Positions 54,000-64,000 of a DNA stretch of 64,000 bases are shown piece by piece; positions within the stretch are counted from its first letter, which is position 1, and every line of letters begins with the position of its first letter. Source of the DNA: Salminus brasiliensis (Eukaryota; Chordata; Actinopteri; Characiformes; Bryconidae); the NCBI RefSeq assembly GCF_030463535.1, contig NC_132901.1:4906640-4970639 (forward strand), in the 5' to 3' direction. Made by a program: the position numbers and the translations under genes. The notes below the pieces were generated by a model. The model was not told where the DNA came from. It made no database searches and saw only the letters and a list, made by a program, of their open reading frames with translations.

Positions 54000-54559
54000 A
54001 CTTACCTTTCTTTATCTGCTATCCATTATCTCTCTGTTTATCTGTTCATCTATCAGCTTGTCTATCTGTCCAACTATTGTCCTAAAACTTTGTTTATTTG
54101 TTTATTCTTTTCACTTTTCAATGTACATTTAGGCATTCATACTGGAATGATTTCACCATACTCTCAAATTGTCCACACAGAAATTGGAAAAATAATAGTA
54201 ATTTCGATGATTATTTCTACATAAATTTCATCAATGAAGTCTTTTTACCGTCACCCTTTTAGCCTTTTACTCTAATAAAGGGGACGTATAGGAACTGGGT
54301 TAACTCCAAGAGCTGAGAAAAACAACCCTGAGCAAGAACCCCTTCAGCAAAGTGTAAAACACGCTGCCACAGCGGGCAGGAGTACTGATTATACACCGCT
54401 TATCCTACCTTTGATGGCTTGATGTGTGGAGAAGATCCTGGCTGGTGTTCTTCAGCTGGAGGTTCAGAGTGTGACTCTGAGTTCCATAGAATGTTTCATC
54501 ATAGAAGATTATTACATCATAATCCAGCAGTTCTGTCACTTCAGCAGCAAACAGCTGTA

Positions 54560-54595
<36 letters not shown>

Positions 54596-55680
54596 TGTGT
54601 GTGTGTATAAATATATAAACACAGATTACTCTATTTTATAATTACTCTACAAACTTTTCAGCGGCCATGTTTGAAAAAGGCACCTGTTCTACTTCCCATG
54701 CTGTAGTCCCGTCCTGATAGGCTGACTGAGTTGAAAAAACATGGCACCTGATTGGCTGACTAAGTAGGAGGGCTGTGGAACCTGATTGGCTGACTAAACT
54801 AGAAAGATCTTGGAAATAAAAACGCAATTTGCTCAGTTTGCACTTTCACAAGCATTTCAACACTGATTTTCGACTGATTGCAGCAGGGCTGATAATGATA
54901 TTGCAGAGGAGGAAGGCTCTGTTTACCCTTTAACAGTTTATTTCTGGCATCTTTCTAGAGGAGTCTGATGACTATTGATGACTAAATGACTATTTCATCC
55001 TCATTGTCACTGAGTGCAAATGCATACTAGGCAAAATACATTTTAATGATCATCACAGTTGTTGCATGATCACATGATACATGTTCATTTAAATTGGGGA
55101 AACCATTTTCATTTGAATAAAGTCACTCATTAAGCATTCATATCTCTGTGTAACTGAAATATCAGTAGACGTCTACCAAACGGCAAATAGAATTATTGCA
55201 TTTGGATTCGAATTCTGATCTCAAACCTGCACCTATGAATTTAACATTCAAAATCAATCTTAGGATTGTGTTGCCAGTTTGCAGTGAATTACACTTTCAT
55301 TTGAATTTCAAGCAGCCTAAATAGATCTATTACATAAGTTAAATTAACCTGTGAACTTTTAGGGAGTGCTCTTGGAGGTGCTGAATGATTTTAGGGGGAG
55401 CCCTTTCACACTCACACATGGTACAGAGATCAGTTTTTCCAGGAAGTAAATGAAGCAAGTATTTTAGTTAGTACTTTGTAATGGATTCCCTTTTATGATT
55501 AATCACCCAAAACTGCCTACTCCTCAGCACCAACATGGGTCTCTGTTAATGCTCATTTCCGCTAGCCAGTCTATGATGATTTAAGTTAAAGCTAACAAAG
55601 GTGAAAAATCACATTCCAAGAGGTGGTTTAATAAAACACTCTGCTTAGAGATGATTTTGGATATCTGAAAGCTCAAATAA
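54000..55680. other. Intergenic, no gene seen
   Basis: A TG microsatellite lies at 54562-54606. Short direct repeats (CCTGATTGGCTGACTAA type) occur at 54710-54800. No gene or transposon could be assigned. Confidence 0.4.
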
Positions 55681-55681
55681 T

Positions 55682-55684
<3 letters not shown>

Positions 55685-55736
<52 letters not shown>

Positions 55737-55917
55737 AGATGTGCTTGTGTGATGAAACACATTAACAGTAAATTTTCCTCTTTCTTACTAAGAATGTGTA
55801 TCTGACTGCCAACAGGACTTCGTTGATAAAATACTTAAAAGTCAGCTGGCTTGGATTGGTCTGACTGACAGCAAAAGAAAGGGGGTCTGGAAATAGGTGG
55901 ATGGCTCTGCACTAGAG
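55685..55917 (+). pseudogene. Dead lectin exon 2 with its preceding intron
   Basis: The stretch matches the gene E region 37495-37715: GA repeat, ATGTGCTTGTGTGATGAAAC, TTACTAAGAATGTGTATCTG, the CAACAG acceptor, then exon text reading DFVDKILKSQLAWIGLTDSK and GVWK, where a TAG stop replaces the next Trp. The donor side is lost at about 55917. It is a duplicate of gene E-type sequence, inactivated by a stop and truncation. Confidence 0.8.
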
Positions 55918-55925
55918 CGCAAGAA

Positions 55926-55985
55926 CTGGGATTTGCCAGATGTTGCATAAATTTGCAAATTTATGTAACATCTGGCAAATCCCAG
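55926..55985. repeat. 60-bp near-perfect palindrome
   Basis: The 30-bp arms, starting CTGGGATTTGCCAGATGTT, match in 29 of 30 positions with no spacer. It sits immediately after the broken lectin exon. Confidence 0.95.
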
Positions 55986-55999
55986 ATCGTTCACTTGTG

Positions 56000-57710
56000 A
56001 CCTGCAGTTTGTCATTAAACTTATGCCCAGGTAACAGTACATGATTTATAATCAAATTTTAGGCACCATTCTCAGTCTGGCTGTTGGTTGGTTCTAATCT
56101 TTGGTTCTTCTAGTCTGAGTTTACAGTCAGAGAGAGAATCAATTAGTGTGTGAAGGGTGCTATTTCAGACCATTTGTGCAGTTTCAGACCAGTGTACCCT
56201 AGTAGTGCATACTGGTCAGCACCAGAACAAGTCCTGTTAATAGACAATGAAAACTGAGCACTGAAATACTTTAATCAATAATCAATAAATCAACACACAT
56301 AAGGATCAACAGCTGACACAGTCCACAAATCAAAAGTTTGGGACAAAAGTTTTGTTCATTTGAAAAAAAAAATTTTTTTTAATATAAAATATTTAAAATG
56401 TGTATTTAACCCACCATTTGGCTAGATGGCTAAGCGCACTTACCAGCCTGCAGTTTTTAAACTTACACTATGAAATGAGTCTTACAGCTTATGAAAGAGA
56501 AATTTCAATTAAATGTCTCTAAAGGAGAGAGAGCACATGCTCTTATCTTGTGTAATCTATGTTGGCAGATTCACCTAATACAGAAACAGCTTGTTCATAA
56601 TTGTCAGAAATTGTTTTTTTTTTTTGTTTTGTTTTTTTGTTTTTTTTATTGGACTTATTTAATTACATTTATCATCATTGTTACATCTGGTACCATATTG
56701 ATTATTTGTATTTGGTAAACAAACATTCATTCACGTTGGGTCCGGATCTACCCGGGACACCAGTTCAGCAGTGCACCTAGGGGGGCAGTTTAGCGTAGCC
56801 AGTTTATCTACATGTCCTAAAGTACTGGAGATTCTTTCTTTCCTCTTTTTTTAGATTACAGCATTCTCTGTGTGTAAAGAATGGACCAGACTAACCGAAC
56901 TACCTCAATATGCACAGCGAACACATAGTGACAGTAATATAAATATACTTATATTAATATAAATATTGTGACAGTAATATAAATATAGTGAGCATAGAGG
57001 TACAATCTTAGTCACTTATAACTAAAATCTAATATTTGAACACCTTATTAACATCCCTACACACTGATTCCAGTATGTACAGTATGATTCTGAATAAGCA
57101 GTACTTGATTTATCAGACTTTACATCAACCATTTTAAAAGAGATGCTTTTGGTAATGGCTAAAAGAGGAAATAATACAGAAAATGAAGTGGAGAAATGCT
57201 GCCACCCTGTGGTGAACACGGAGAATAATAAACCATTCGACTGAATGGCTAAGTGCATCCTCCGTTAGACACTGGAGGACGCAACGGATGCATCCTTTCA
57301 GGCCCTCGGTTACCCACAGTTCTCTACGCACATACAACTAAAAAAAATAAAACTGTACATTCTGTGCTGTACATTCACTTTAATAGGAGGCAGATCAGCT
57401 GTATCTTAAACACACATTGGAAGCTTATGAGAAGTTTCTTAATTTGTATGCTGTAGATTTACAGTAAGTCCTTCAGTTAAGACATTGGCATTTTAAGAAT
57501 ATGAGAATTACCACACTACATAATGACAGAGGTGTACAGATAGATACCTCACACTCAGCTCATGAATAAATACATGAAACAAACTCTGCAGTTGGATTCG
57601 TGAAGCATCTTAAGTCTTCTGTGTTGAGACTGAAGTGAGAAAATCTGCAGTGAGGAGGATTTACCATGTAAAGAGCAGAGCTTTAACACCATCCTCTGCT
57701 CTTCACTCTG
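56000..57710. other. Intergenic 3' of gene F, with duplicated fragments
   Basis: Pieces resemble other units: 56190-56270 matches intron 2 of gene C (about 17420-17500), 56275-56320 matches the recurrent module, and 56505-56590 matches 62510-62580 and 63170-63230 (GCTCTTATCTTGTGTAATCT). A T-rich tract lies at 56610-56650. No gene is seen. Confidence 0.45.
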
Positions 57711-57712
57711 AT

Positions 57713-58131
57713 TTACACTCCAGCTAAAGGTTTCTCACAGATCCTGACTACAGCATTATTACAGGGAAAATCAGCCCAGGTTTCTACAGCACCAGGTGTA
57801 GCTCCTTTATATCCAGTTACACCACAGTCCTCATTTTTATAATTATTGGGTTCCTCCTCCCACCAGAATCTGAAACACACAGAATCAGACTGTTCACTAT
57901 TTCACATCTAGATCTTCAGAGAGCTACAATGAAGAACTGCATCATGGTCAGAGTTCAGTTCAGTGGTCTCTTACGTGGTGGTCAGTGTGGAGCCATCCAC
58001 CCATTTCCATTCCCCTTCTGTTTCTCTGTCACTCAGACCAATCCAAGCTTCAGTGCTGCCAAATTCTTTATTGATGAACTCCTGAAATCCAGCACAGTGT
58101 GACACCATGTTAACAGATACAGCTGGAGAAG

Positions 58132-58176
<45 letters not shown>

Positions 58177-61100
58177 TGTTCCTCTCTGCTGTTGATGATC
58201 AGCAGGTTTGCTCCTCTCTCTCTGCAGTCCTTTCTGCTCTCTCTCCAGTTCTTCTTCTCAGTAGAGATGTAGTAAAGACTGGAGCTGAAGTAGATCCATC
58301 CCTCCTCAGTCATTTGCTCTTTTCAAAGAGAAAGTCATGCATCATTCAGTTCAGCTCATTACAGTAAAGCTGCTCTATTTGGTCTTTAGGAGCAGTAAAA
58401 CGTAACAGGACCATAAAGACACTAACAATATCAGACATGTGGACTTGCCACTCCCACCCCCAACAAAAACAAACAGGTCAACAGGCAAAACTACCGCAGT
58501 TCACTCAGGTATGTTATACAGTAGTGATTGACTGATTAATCTGGCAGATTTTTTTTGGATAATCAGTATTGGCCAATATATGAGTGCACGATTTTTAAAC
58601 AATTCCTACAGACAATGCTATGGGCAGCTCAGTCAGTCTGGCTCAGTGACTGTATAATGGCTGCTGTTAGAGCCTCCAACCTGTAGCTGCATGCTGTCCC
58701 ATCAGAGAAAATGGTAAGAATTTCTCTCTTTTAACTGTAATCATGGGGGACGTGAGGTCGCTGATATTCCAGACTCCAATGTGTAGATCCCTGACTTTCA
58801 TCTTGTGTGAGGGGACAGGGATGCAGCACAGAGCAGGAGAAAAAGATGGAGTGATGCTATACGTGAACAACAGATGATGTATTATGGGACATATTACTGT
58901 GAAGGAGTGCCAGGACTGCTGCCCGAACTCTCTAACTCTCCACAACTCTACCAAACTTCCATCAGTATGTTATCTGTGCAACCAGGGTGCTGGACCTTCT
59001 GTATGCAAATGTTAAGGATGCATGCAGTTCTGCTCTTCCCCCATGAGGTAGATCGAACCACAACCTGGAGAAATTAGAAATGCACATCAAGCAAAAGTCC
59101 TATGTCTCTTCTTTCAATGACTACAGACCCGTGGCTCTCACATCCCATGTCATGAAAGTCTTAGAAAGGCTAGTGTTGTCACACCTTAGACAATATGGAT
59201 GATGCTATAATCTACTAACTGCAGAGGGCGCTCTCCCATTTGGACAAGAGCAGCACCAACTGTGAGAATTACTTCTTTTTTTTTTTTACTTCTCTAGTGC
59301 CTTCAACACCATCCAACCGCACATGCTGGAGGAAAAGATGGTGGACAAGCCCATTGCTTGGGTGCAGCTGGGAATCTGCCAGTCTGATTGGCTGGTCAGT
59401 AGCATTGGAGCACCCCAAGGAACTGCGCTCTCCCACTTCCTCTTTAGCCTGAACACCACTACCTTCCAGAACAAGTCGAACCTCTGTCATCTACAGAATG
59501 TTTTTTTAATGACTCTGTGGTGGTCGAATGCATCAGGGATGGGCAGGAAGGAGAATACAGAGACCTGGTGAACAGCTTTGTTGACTGGTGTGCAAGAAAC
59601 CATCTACTTCTCATAGTGACTAAAAGATGAGATCTCATCGCAATTACGGGTCAGAAAGGGAAGCGGGTGTCCTGCTCGACAGCAAACAGGACTGGAGGGC
59701 CAACACAGAGGCTGTGTACAAGAAGGGGATGAGCAGACTATTTTCTGAGAAGGCCCTTTAATTTGTGCAGTAAGATGTTGGAGATCATCTCCCAGTCTGT
59801 TGTTGCAAGCGCTATCTTCTTTGCAGCAGTCTGTAGGGGGGGAAGGGAGGGGCAGCATCAGTGGTGGGTATGGCCGGGTTTTTAATGCCAAGGCCCTCCT
59901 GTATCAACTTTTACTCAGTATAAACAAATGCCTATCATGCAGGACATTAATAACATAGCTTTGTCTGAAACTGTGCCCTATTCACTACATAGTGCACTAC
60001 TTCATGGATCCACCATTTTGTAGTGGTGTCCAAAAACATAGTGCTGAATTTTTAATGCACTGTAAAAAAAATCCCACAATGCACCAAACAATCCCACAGT
60101 GTACAAACAATGTATGCTTCACTGAGATCCTTGAAGAACTTTTGGAGGTTCTTCAATATTAAACAGTGGAGGAACCTTTTAATGTGATTTAAGGAACCTT
60201 CAAGAAAAAGGTTCATTGAAGGTTCCTCCTCAAACTGAAGAACCTCCAAAATTTCCTCAAAGACGGCAATCAGACTGTTTATGTGACAAACTTCTGTTCC
60301 CTATAACAGAGCTCTTTATGGTGATCTGGATTTTCACATGTAGTGGACAGTGGATAAGGGCAAAGTTCAGACACAGCTAGAGAATCTGGCAACACCCTTG
60401 GCTTGTATATTTCCTTTAGTTTAATGTAACATTGTGAGGCCACTAATGATCATATGGCTTCAAACATAAGTAGATGCAGGTTTCCTAACCAGTAGGAATA
60501 TTAATGAGATCTATCACTGTTCTCCAAAGCCATGGAAGAACTGTGGTGCTTCTGAAGAGTCATGTGATAGTTAATGATGAGTATTTACTTACTCAGTTCA
60601 GAAAGAGCCCTCTGCAGCTCATCTCTCTCCTTCTGTACCTGTTTCTTCTCTTTATTCAGGTTGATGTAACTGGTCTGTACCTGTATCATCTCTTTGTTCA
60701 GGTTGATGTAACTGGTCTGGAACTGTTTTTTCTCTTTAGTCAGGTTGGTGTTACTGCTCTGTAACTGGTGTTTCTCTGCAGTACAGCTGGTCTGTAGAGG
60801 AATAACTGAAAGACATGAATACATTTAGTCTTCAGACAGCAACGGCAGTCTAAACTCAAAGCCTGTATTTAAAGATCTGTTCTGTAATGTTTGGTCACAC
60901 AGGCGTGTTGCTCGGAAATGTTGACTTTTGTGATTGACCATCATGACAGACATCACAACAGGTGGGACGTTTTGAGTCAGGTAACCCACTCACTCACTAA
61001 GACTACTCCCCATATCACTTGCAGTGCTCCCAACAGATGAGGAAACCACCAGACCCCCAGTTCTGATAAATCAGCCAACAGACGCCTGCATCACAGTGTG

Positions 61101-61809
61101 AGTGATGAGGGGTCAGAGCACCATCTACCCACCCAGAGAGAGTATAGCCAGTTGTGCTCTCTAGGGTTCTGGCTGCAGTGTCAACATCTGAGTCTGCTGA
61201 GCCACTCAGAGACCCATCTGTTGCTTCATTTGACCAAACAGTACTTCTGCTTCTTTTAGTAGAACCAGTAACTCTAATGCTTCTGTTCATGCTGGCACTC
61301 AAACATGTGCTAAGCATTGGTAATTAATATGCATGAGCTCATTCACATGAAGTCTTGTATAAAAACACTGCAGTGGTAAAGAGAGAGTGCTCAATGTCTC
61401 TGTGACTTTATGAGCAGGACTGAAATACAGTGCTGTAAATCTGGTGTTGGGTAGCTCCCTTGCTGCCAGGTTTGATGAAGCTATCCCACTGTGATCAGTA
61501 ACCTTAGTACAGGTGAAGGTGTAGAACTTACAGTGCAGTCTCAGAGCAATGTTGAGAGTAGCCTGAAGAATACACATCACACCAAGACACAGTGCAGCCA
61601 TCCTGAACACCCCTAAAAATAGACAACCCACAAACACACATTAAATACATGTAGAAACACGTTAACACTGAGTAAACTGACCCATCTGCTTTGTCCTGAC
61701 CTTGGCACTGAGAATCTCCATCACGTAATGCAGAGGTTCTGTCCACTCTCTCCGTTTCCTGCTCCTGAAGAGGGTCATTCTGAATGTCCATTTCCATATT
61801 CATGGCCAT
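57713..61809 (-). CDS. Gene F: C-type lectin-like receptor with distinct tail and stalk
   Basis: Six exons, read right to left: 61701-61809 tail, 61532-61612 membrane segment, 60593-60805 coiled-coil stalk, lectin exons 58176-58318, 57975-58081 and 57713-57869. Phases agree and 810 nt gives 269 aa. The tail starts [20 protein letters not shown] and has no tyrosine, unlike genes B to E. The membrane segment is [20 protein letters not shown], in its own exon. The stalk has 14-aa repeats of the [14 protein letters not shown] type with one NLT sequon. The lectin-like domain has EPN, WAD and VVRICEK, closest to gene A. A LINE fragment lies in the intron before the lectin exons. With no tail tyrosine it could act as a decoy, uptake or partner-dependent receptor; that is inference. 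Confidence 0.85.
58136..58175 (-). repeat. (GA)n microsatellite at the first lectin splice donor of gene F
   Basis: Read on the minus strand, the intron starts GTGAGAGAGAGAG and continues as GA for about 38 bases. Confidence 0.85.
58640..59900 (+). mobile_element. LINE (L2-like) fragment in a gene F intron
   Basis: Broken frames show end-of-endonuclease text ([15 protein letters not shown] region, in frame [17 protein letters not shown]), [20 protein letters not shown], then the polymerase motifs [19 protein letters not shown] and [16 protein letters not shown]. The order fits an L2-type reverse transcriptase. The catalytic region and frames are damaged. Confidence 0.7.
60115..60255. mobile_element. 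Hairpin-forming short repeat in a gene F intron
   Basis: GAAGAACTTTTGGAGGTTCT and, reversed, AGAACCTCCAAAATTT face each other around GGAACCTT-rich sequence. This is typical of small fish inverted-repeat elements built on AAGGTTC motifs. Confidence 0.55.
60990..61320 (-). mobile_element. Probable SINE-like repeat in a gene F intron
   Basis: On the minus strand: GAGAGCACAACTGGCTATAC, TCTCTCTGGGTGGGTAGATG, TGGCTGATTTATCAGAACTG. This resembles a common short interspersed repeat of fish. A 100-codon open frame covers it but has no splice support. Confidence 0.4.
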
Positions 61810-62019
61810 AACACACTGGAACACTGCAGCACTGGAGCCTTGTACAATCAAGAACACTGAGTGTTGATTAATTACCTTACTTGACAAATGATACAGTCAA
61901 CCAGTAATACTGTTGAAGTGGAAGAACCAATCAAAACCTCCCTTTCAGCTGAGGGGGCGGTAAAACTCAGCCAGAGGACCAACCTTCATTTTAGCACATA
62001 CATGTAATATGTGTAAGTA

Positions 62020-62359
62020 TACACAGAACAGCCATAACATTAAAACCACTGACAGGTAAAGTAAATACAATGAATTATCTGGTTCTAATGGCATCTGTCT
62101 GAGAGTGCATAAACATATCATACAGCAAGTAAACAGTCCGGTTATGAAGTTGATGTTTTGGAAGCAGAAAAAATAGACAAGCATAAAAATCCATAAGAGA
62201 CCAACATTACTACTTCTTCCAGGACCTTAAGTGGCAGATACCACAGGGCACCTTAAAAAGTTTTTTTAAAGCCATGGCCCAATGGATCAGAGCTGTTTTA
62301 GCGTACGAGGGTAATCTACATAATATTAGGCAGGTTTAATGTTATGGCTGATCTGTGTA
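62020..62359. mobile_element. Non-autonomous DNA transposon with terminal inverted repeats
   Basis: The left end ACACAGAACAGCCATAACAT and the right end ATGTTATGGCTGATCTGTGT are inverted copies. About 340 bp, with no transposase; typical of Tc1/mariner-derived short elements in fish. It sits just upstream of gene F. Confidence 0.75.
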
Positions 62360-62889
62360 AATGTAAAATTTCTCCCTGCTGGCACTTCAGCATTCCTGTA
62401 GCACTCCTGTAGCACCCCAAGTGTATGTAGATGTATTATCATCTGTAAAAAAGTAAGTATGTGTAAGTAATGAAAGCACTTACCTCTGATAGAAGACTCA
62501 AAAACACTAAACACTGAGAGTGTGAGTGTGAGAACATATGCTCTTGCCCTGTGTAATCTATGTGGTCAGATTCACCCCTAACCAAAACCGGAAGCTTTAG
62601 CTGCTACTTGATATTTCTCAGGCATAGCCCTGTGTCTGAGGCATGAATCTATTACATTTATAGAAGCATAAAATCAGTGTGTTAATATTGTAAATATTGT
62701 ACACACATCATACAGAATATCTGTTGTTGATGTGGGGCCTGTGTGGGTAGCCCATCTGTGAACCAGAAAGTTTTGTCCACAGTTTCCAAAACTGACTCAC
62801 TTATGGACGCCCACCAGGGTCAGTGATGGGACCAGGTGCGATTAAACATGGGCCCCATCTGGGCTGTACCTTGCACATGGGGCCTAGAT

Positions 62890-62987
62890 GGGACGCAGGG
62901 GTTCTGTCCACTCTCTCTGTTTCCTGGTCTTGAAGAGGGTCAGTGTGACCCTCCATTCACATATTCATGGCCATACCACACTGGAAC
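62890..62987 (-). pseudogene. Duplicated first exon of an F-type gene, with early stop
   Basis: It matches 61740-61820 (the gene F tail exon and 5' leader). The equivalent ATG (62974) is followed by a TGA at codon 6 (62957-62959). An ATG directly after the stop (62956-62954) would restart the same frame, [18 protein letters not shown], but similarity and the splice donor are lost beyond about 62893. No matching downstream exons follow except those of gene F itself. Confidence 0.65.
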
Positions 62988-63659
62988 ACTGCTGCACTGG
63001 AACATTGCAGGAAAGGATTAATGACCCTTTTACATATGCTTTAACACTCCTGTCTCACTCCTGAGTGTATAAAACTGTATCATCATCTGTAAAAACAGTC
63101 TGTGCTTTTTAATACATGAGGAAATAGAAGTACTGACACTAAAAACACTCAGCTCTTTCTCTGTGCATTTGTGTGTGTGACGACACAAGCTCTTATCTTG
63201 TGTAATCTTGTGGTGGCAAATTCACTCTCACTCGCTGTCAAAAACCATTTCTCTGAAATGACTTTGTGGCTGAGATGTGGAAAAAAACAGCAGAAATGCA
63301 GGTCACAGTTTCTACATATTAAAAATAACCAGAAATATTAACATACAATCACTGTATTAATAACCTGGGTTGTAAATCATGTCAGGGGCGCTGCCAGAGA
63401 TTTTGGGCCACATGAACAGAAATTACACTGGGCCCCGTCAATCCACCACCCCACCACCTCAGGCCACGCCAGCCCTGAAAATCTTACAGATCACTTACTA
63501 TTCTGCCAAAAAAACACGTAACTTAGAGTGACCCTATAGTGGCTTTCATAAAGAGGAAACTGGGGACACATGGACATCCATCATGGTCAGGATGTTGTAG
63601 CTGGGGGCTTTAAGGGGGCATAAGGGGGCATAAGTTGTAGGACCATGGCAGAAAATAAG

Positions 63660-64000
63660 ACTCCCCTAACCCTCTTAGATAGCACCAAGCTAACAGTGCT
63701 GTATACTCACTTTAATAGCAGATAGATCAGCTGTAGCTTAAACAGACACTGGAACCTTGTGAGATGTTTAGGACATTCAGTTAAGTCTCCTGCAAAACTA
63801 TTGCCCCCCCCCGAATCTGAAACACATCAAATCAGACTGTTCACTATTTCACATCTAGATCTTCTGAGAGCTACAGTGAAAAACTGCATCATGGTCAGAG
63901 TCCAGTTCAGTGGTCTCTTACCCAGTGGTCAGTGCTGAGCTGTCCACCCATGTCCTGACATGTCCTGACCCGTTTTTTTTTCCCACCTGATCCAATCCAA
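63660..64000 (-). pseudogene. F-type lectin fragment, last exon deleted
   Basis: 63690-63790 matches the region 3' of gene F (57340-57480). 63812-63921 matches the intron before the last exon. 63922-64000 is a degraded lectin exon 2 (donor CTGGGTAAG kept). The last exon is gone: after the CAG acceptor only ATTC remains before a poly-G run (poly-C on the plus strand at about 63805). Exon 2 has a T-run replacing part of the conserved text, giving a frameshift. The window ends inside it. Confidence 0.65.

Noticed and set aside
61015-61317. 100-codon minus-strand frame in a gene F intron
   Set aside because: The DNA looks like a dispersed short repeat, and including it as an exon would break the phase between the membrane and stalk exons.

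Overview
The window is animal, vertebrate nuclear DNA. Genes are split by GT-AG introns, about half of the sequence is decayed fish-type transposons (Tc1/mariner, Ty3/Gypsy, LINEs, short inverted-repeat elements), and long CA, GA and TA microsatellites are common. The protein family and repeat types point to a ray-finned fish, probably an ostariophysan; characiform is my guess, not a demonstrated fact.

The theme is a tandemly duplicated cluster of type II C-type lectin-like receptors (CD209-antigen-like family). I could assemble five complete genes exon by exon, each with matching splice phases and a coding length divisible by three: gene B (minus, 3969-10346, 310 aa), gene C (minus, 15730-20574, 289 aa), gene E (plus, 33810-37961, 289 aa), gene D (minus, 43424-49005, 295 aa) and gene F (minus, 57713-61809, 269 aa). 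Gene A (plus, 1-321) is cut by the window edge. Each has a cytoplasmic tail exon, a membrane and stalk region, and three exons for the lectin-like domain. B, C and D form one close subfamily. Their tails carry YxN tyrosine motifs and their stalks are built from a 42-bp (14-aa) repeat carrying an N-glycosylation sequon. E and F have different tails and stalks.

Layout: 1-2.4 kb, end of gene A and flank; 3.6-13 kb, duplication unit with gene B; 13.7-15.3 kb, a PIM-kinase-like remnant and a Gypsy fragment; 15.4-25 kb, duplication unit with gene C; 25.4-29.7 kb, a dead B-type gene on the plus strand split by a Gypsy element; 30-33 kb, LINE and Tc1; 33.8-38 kb, gene E; 38-43.4 kb, mostly repeats; 43.4-51.5 kb, duplication unit with gene D; 52-53.1 kb, Tc1-like element; 53.4-54 kb, a 42-bp-period CCAAT minisatellite; 55.7-56 kb, a dead lectin exon and a 60-bp palindrome; 57.7-62 kb, gene F; 62.9-64 kb, two dead F-type fragments.

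Units B, C and D share the same order: a minus-strand receptor gene, a conserved 5' region with ETS, TATA-like and RUNX-like motifs, then the decayed last exon of a plus-strand lectin gene. The ancestral unit was therefore probably a head-to-head pair that lost one partner. The products are probably cell-surface receptors or glycan sensors of leukocytes; that role comes from family knowledge and is not shown by the sequence.
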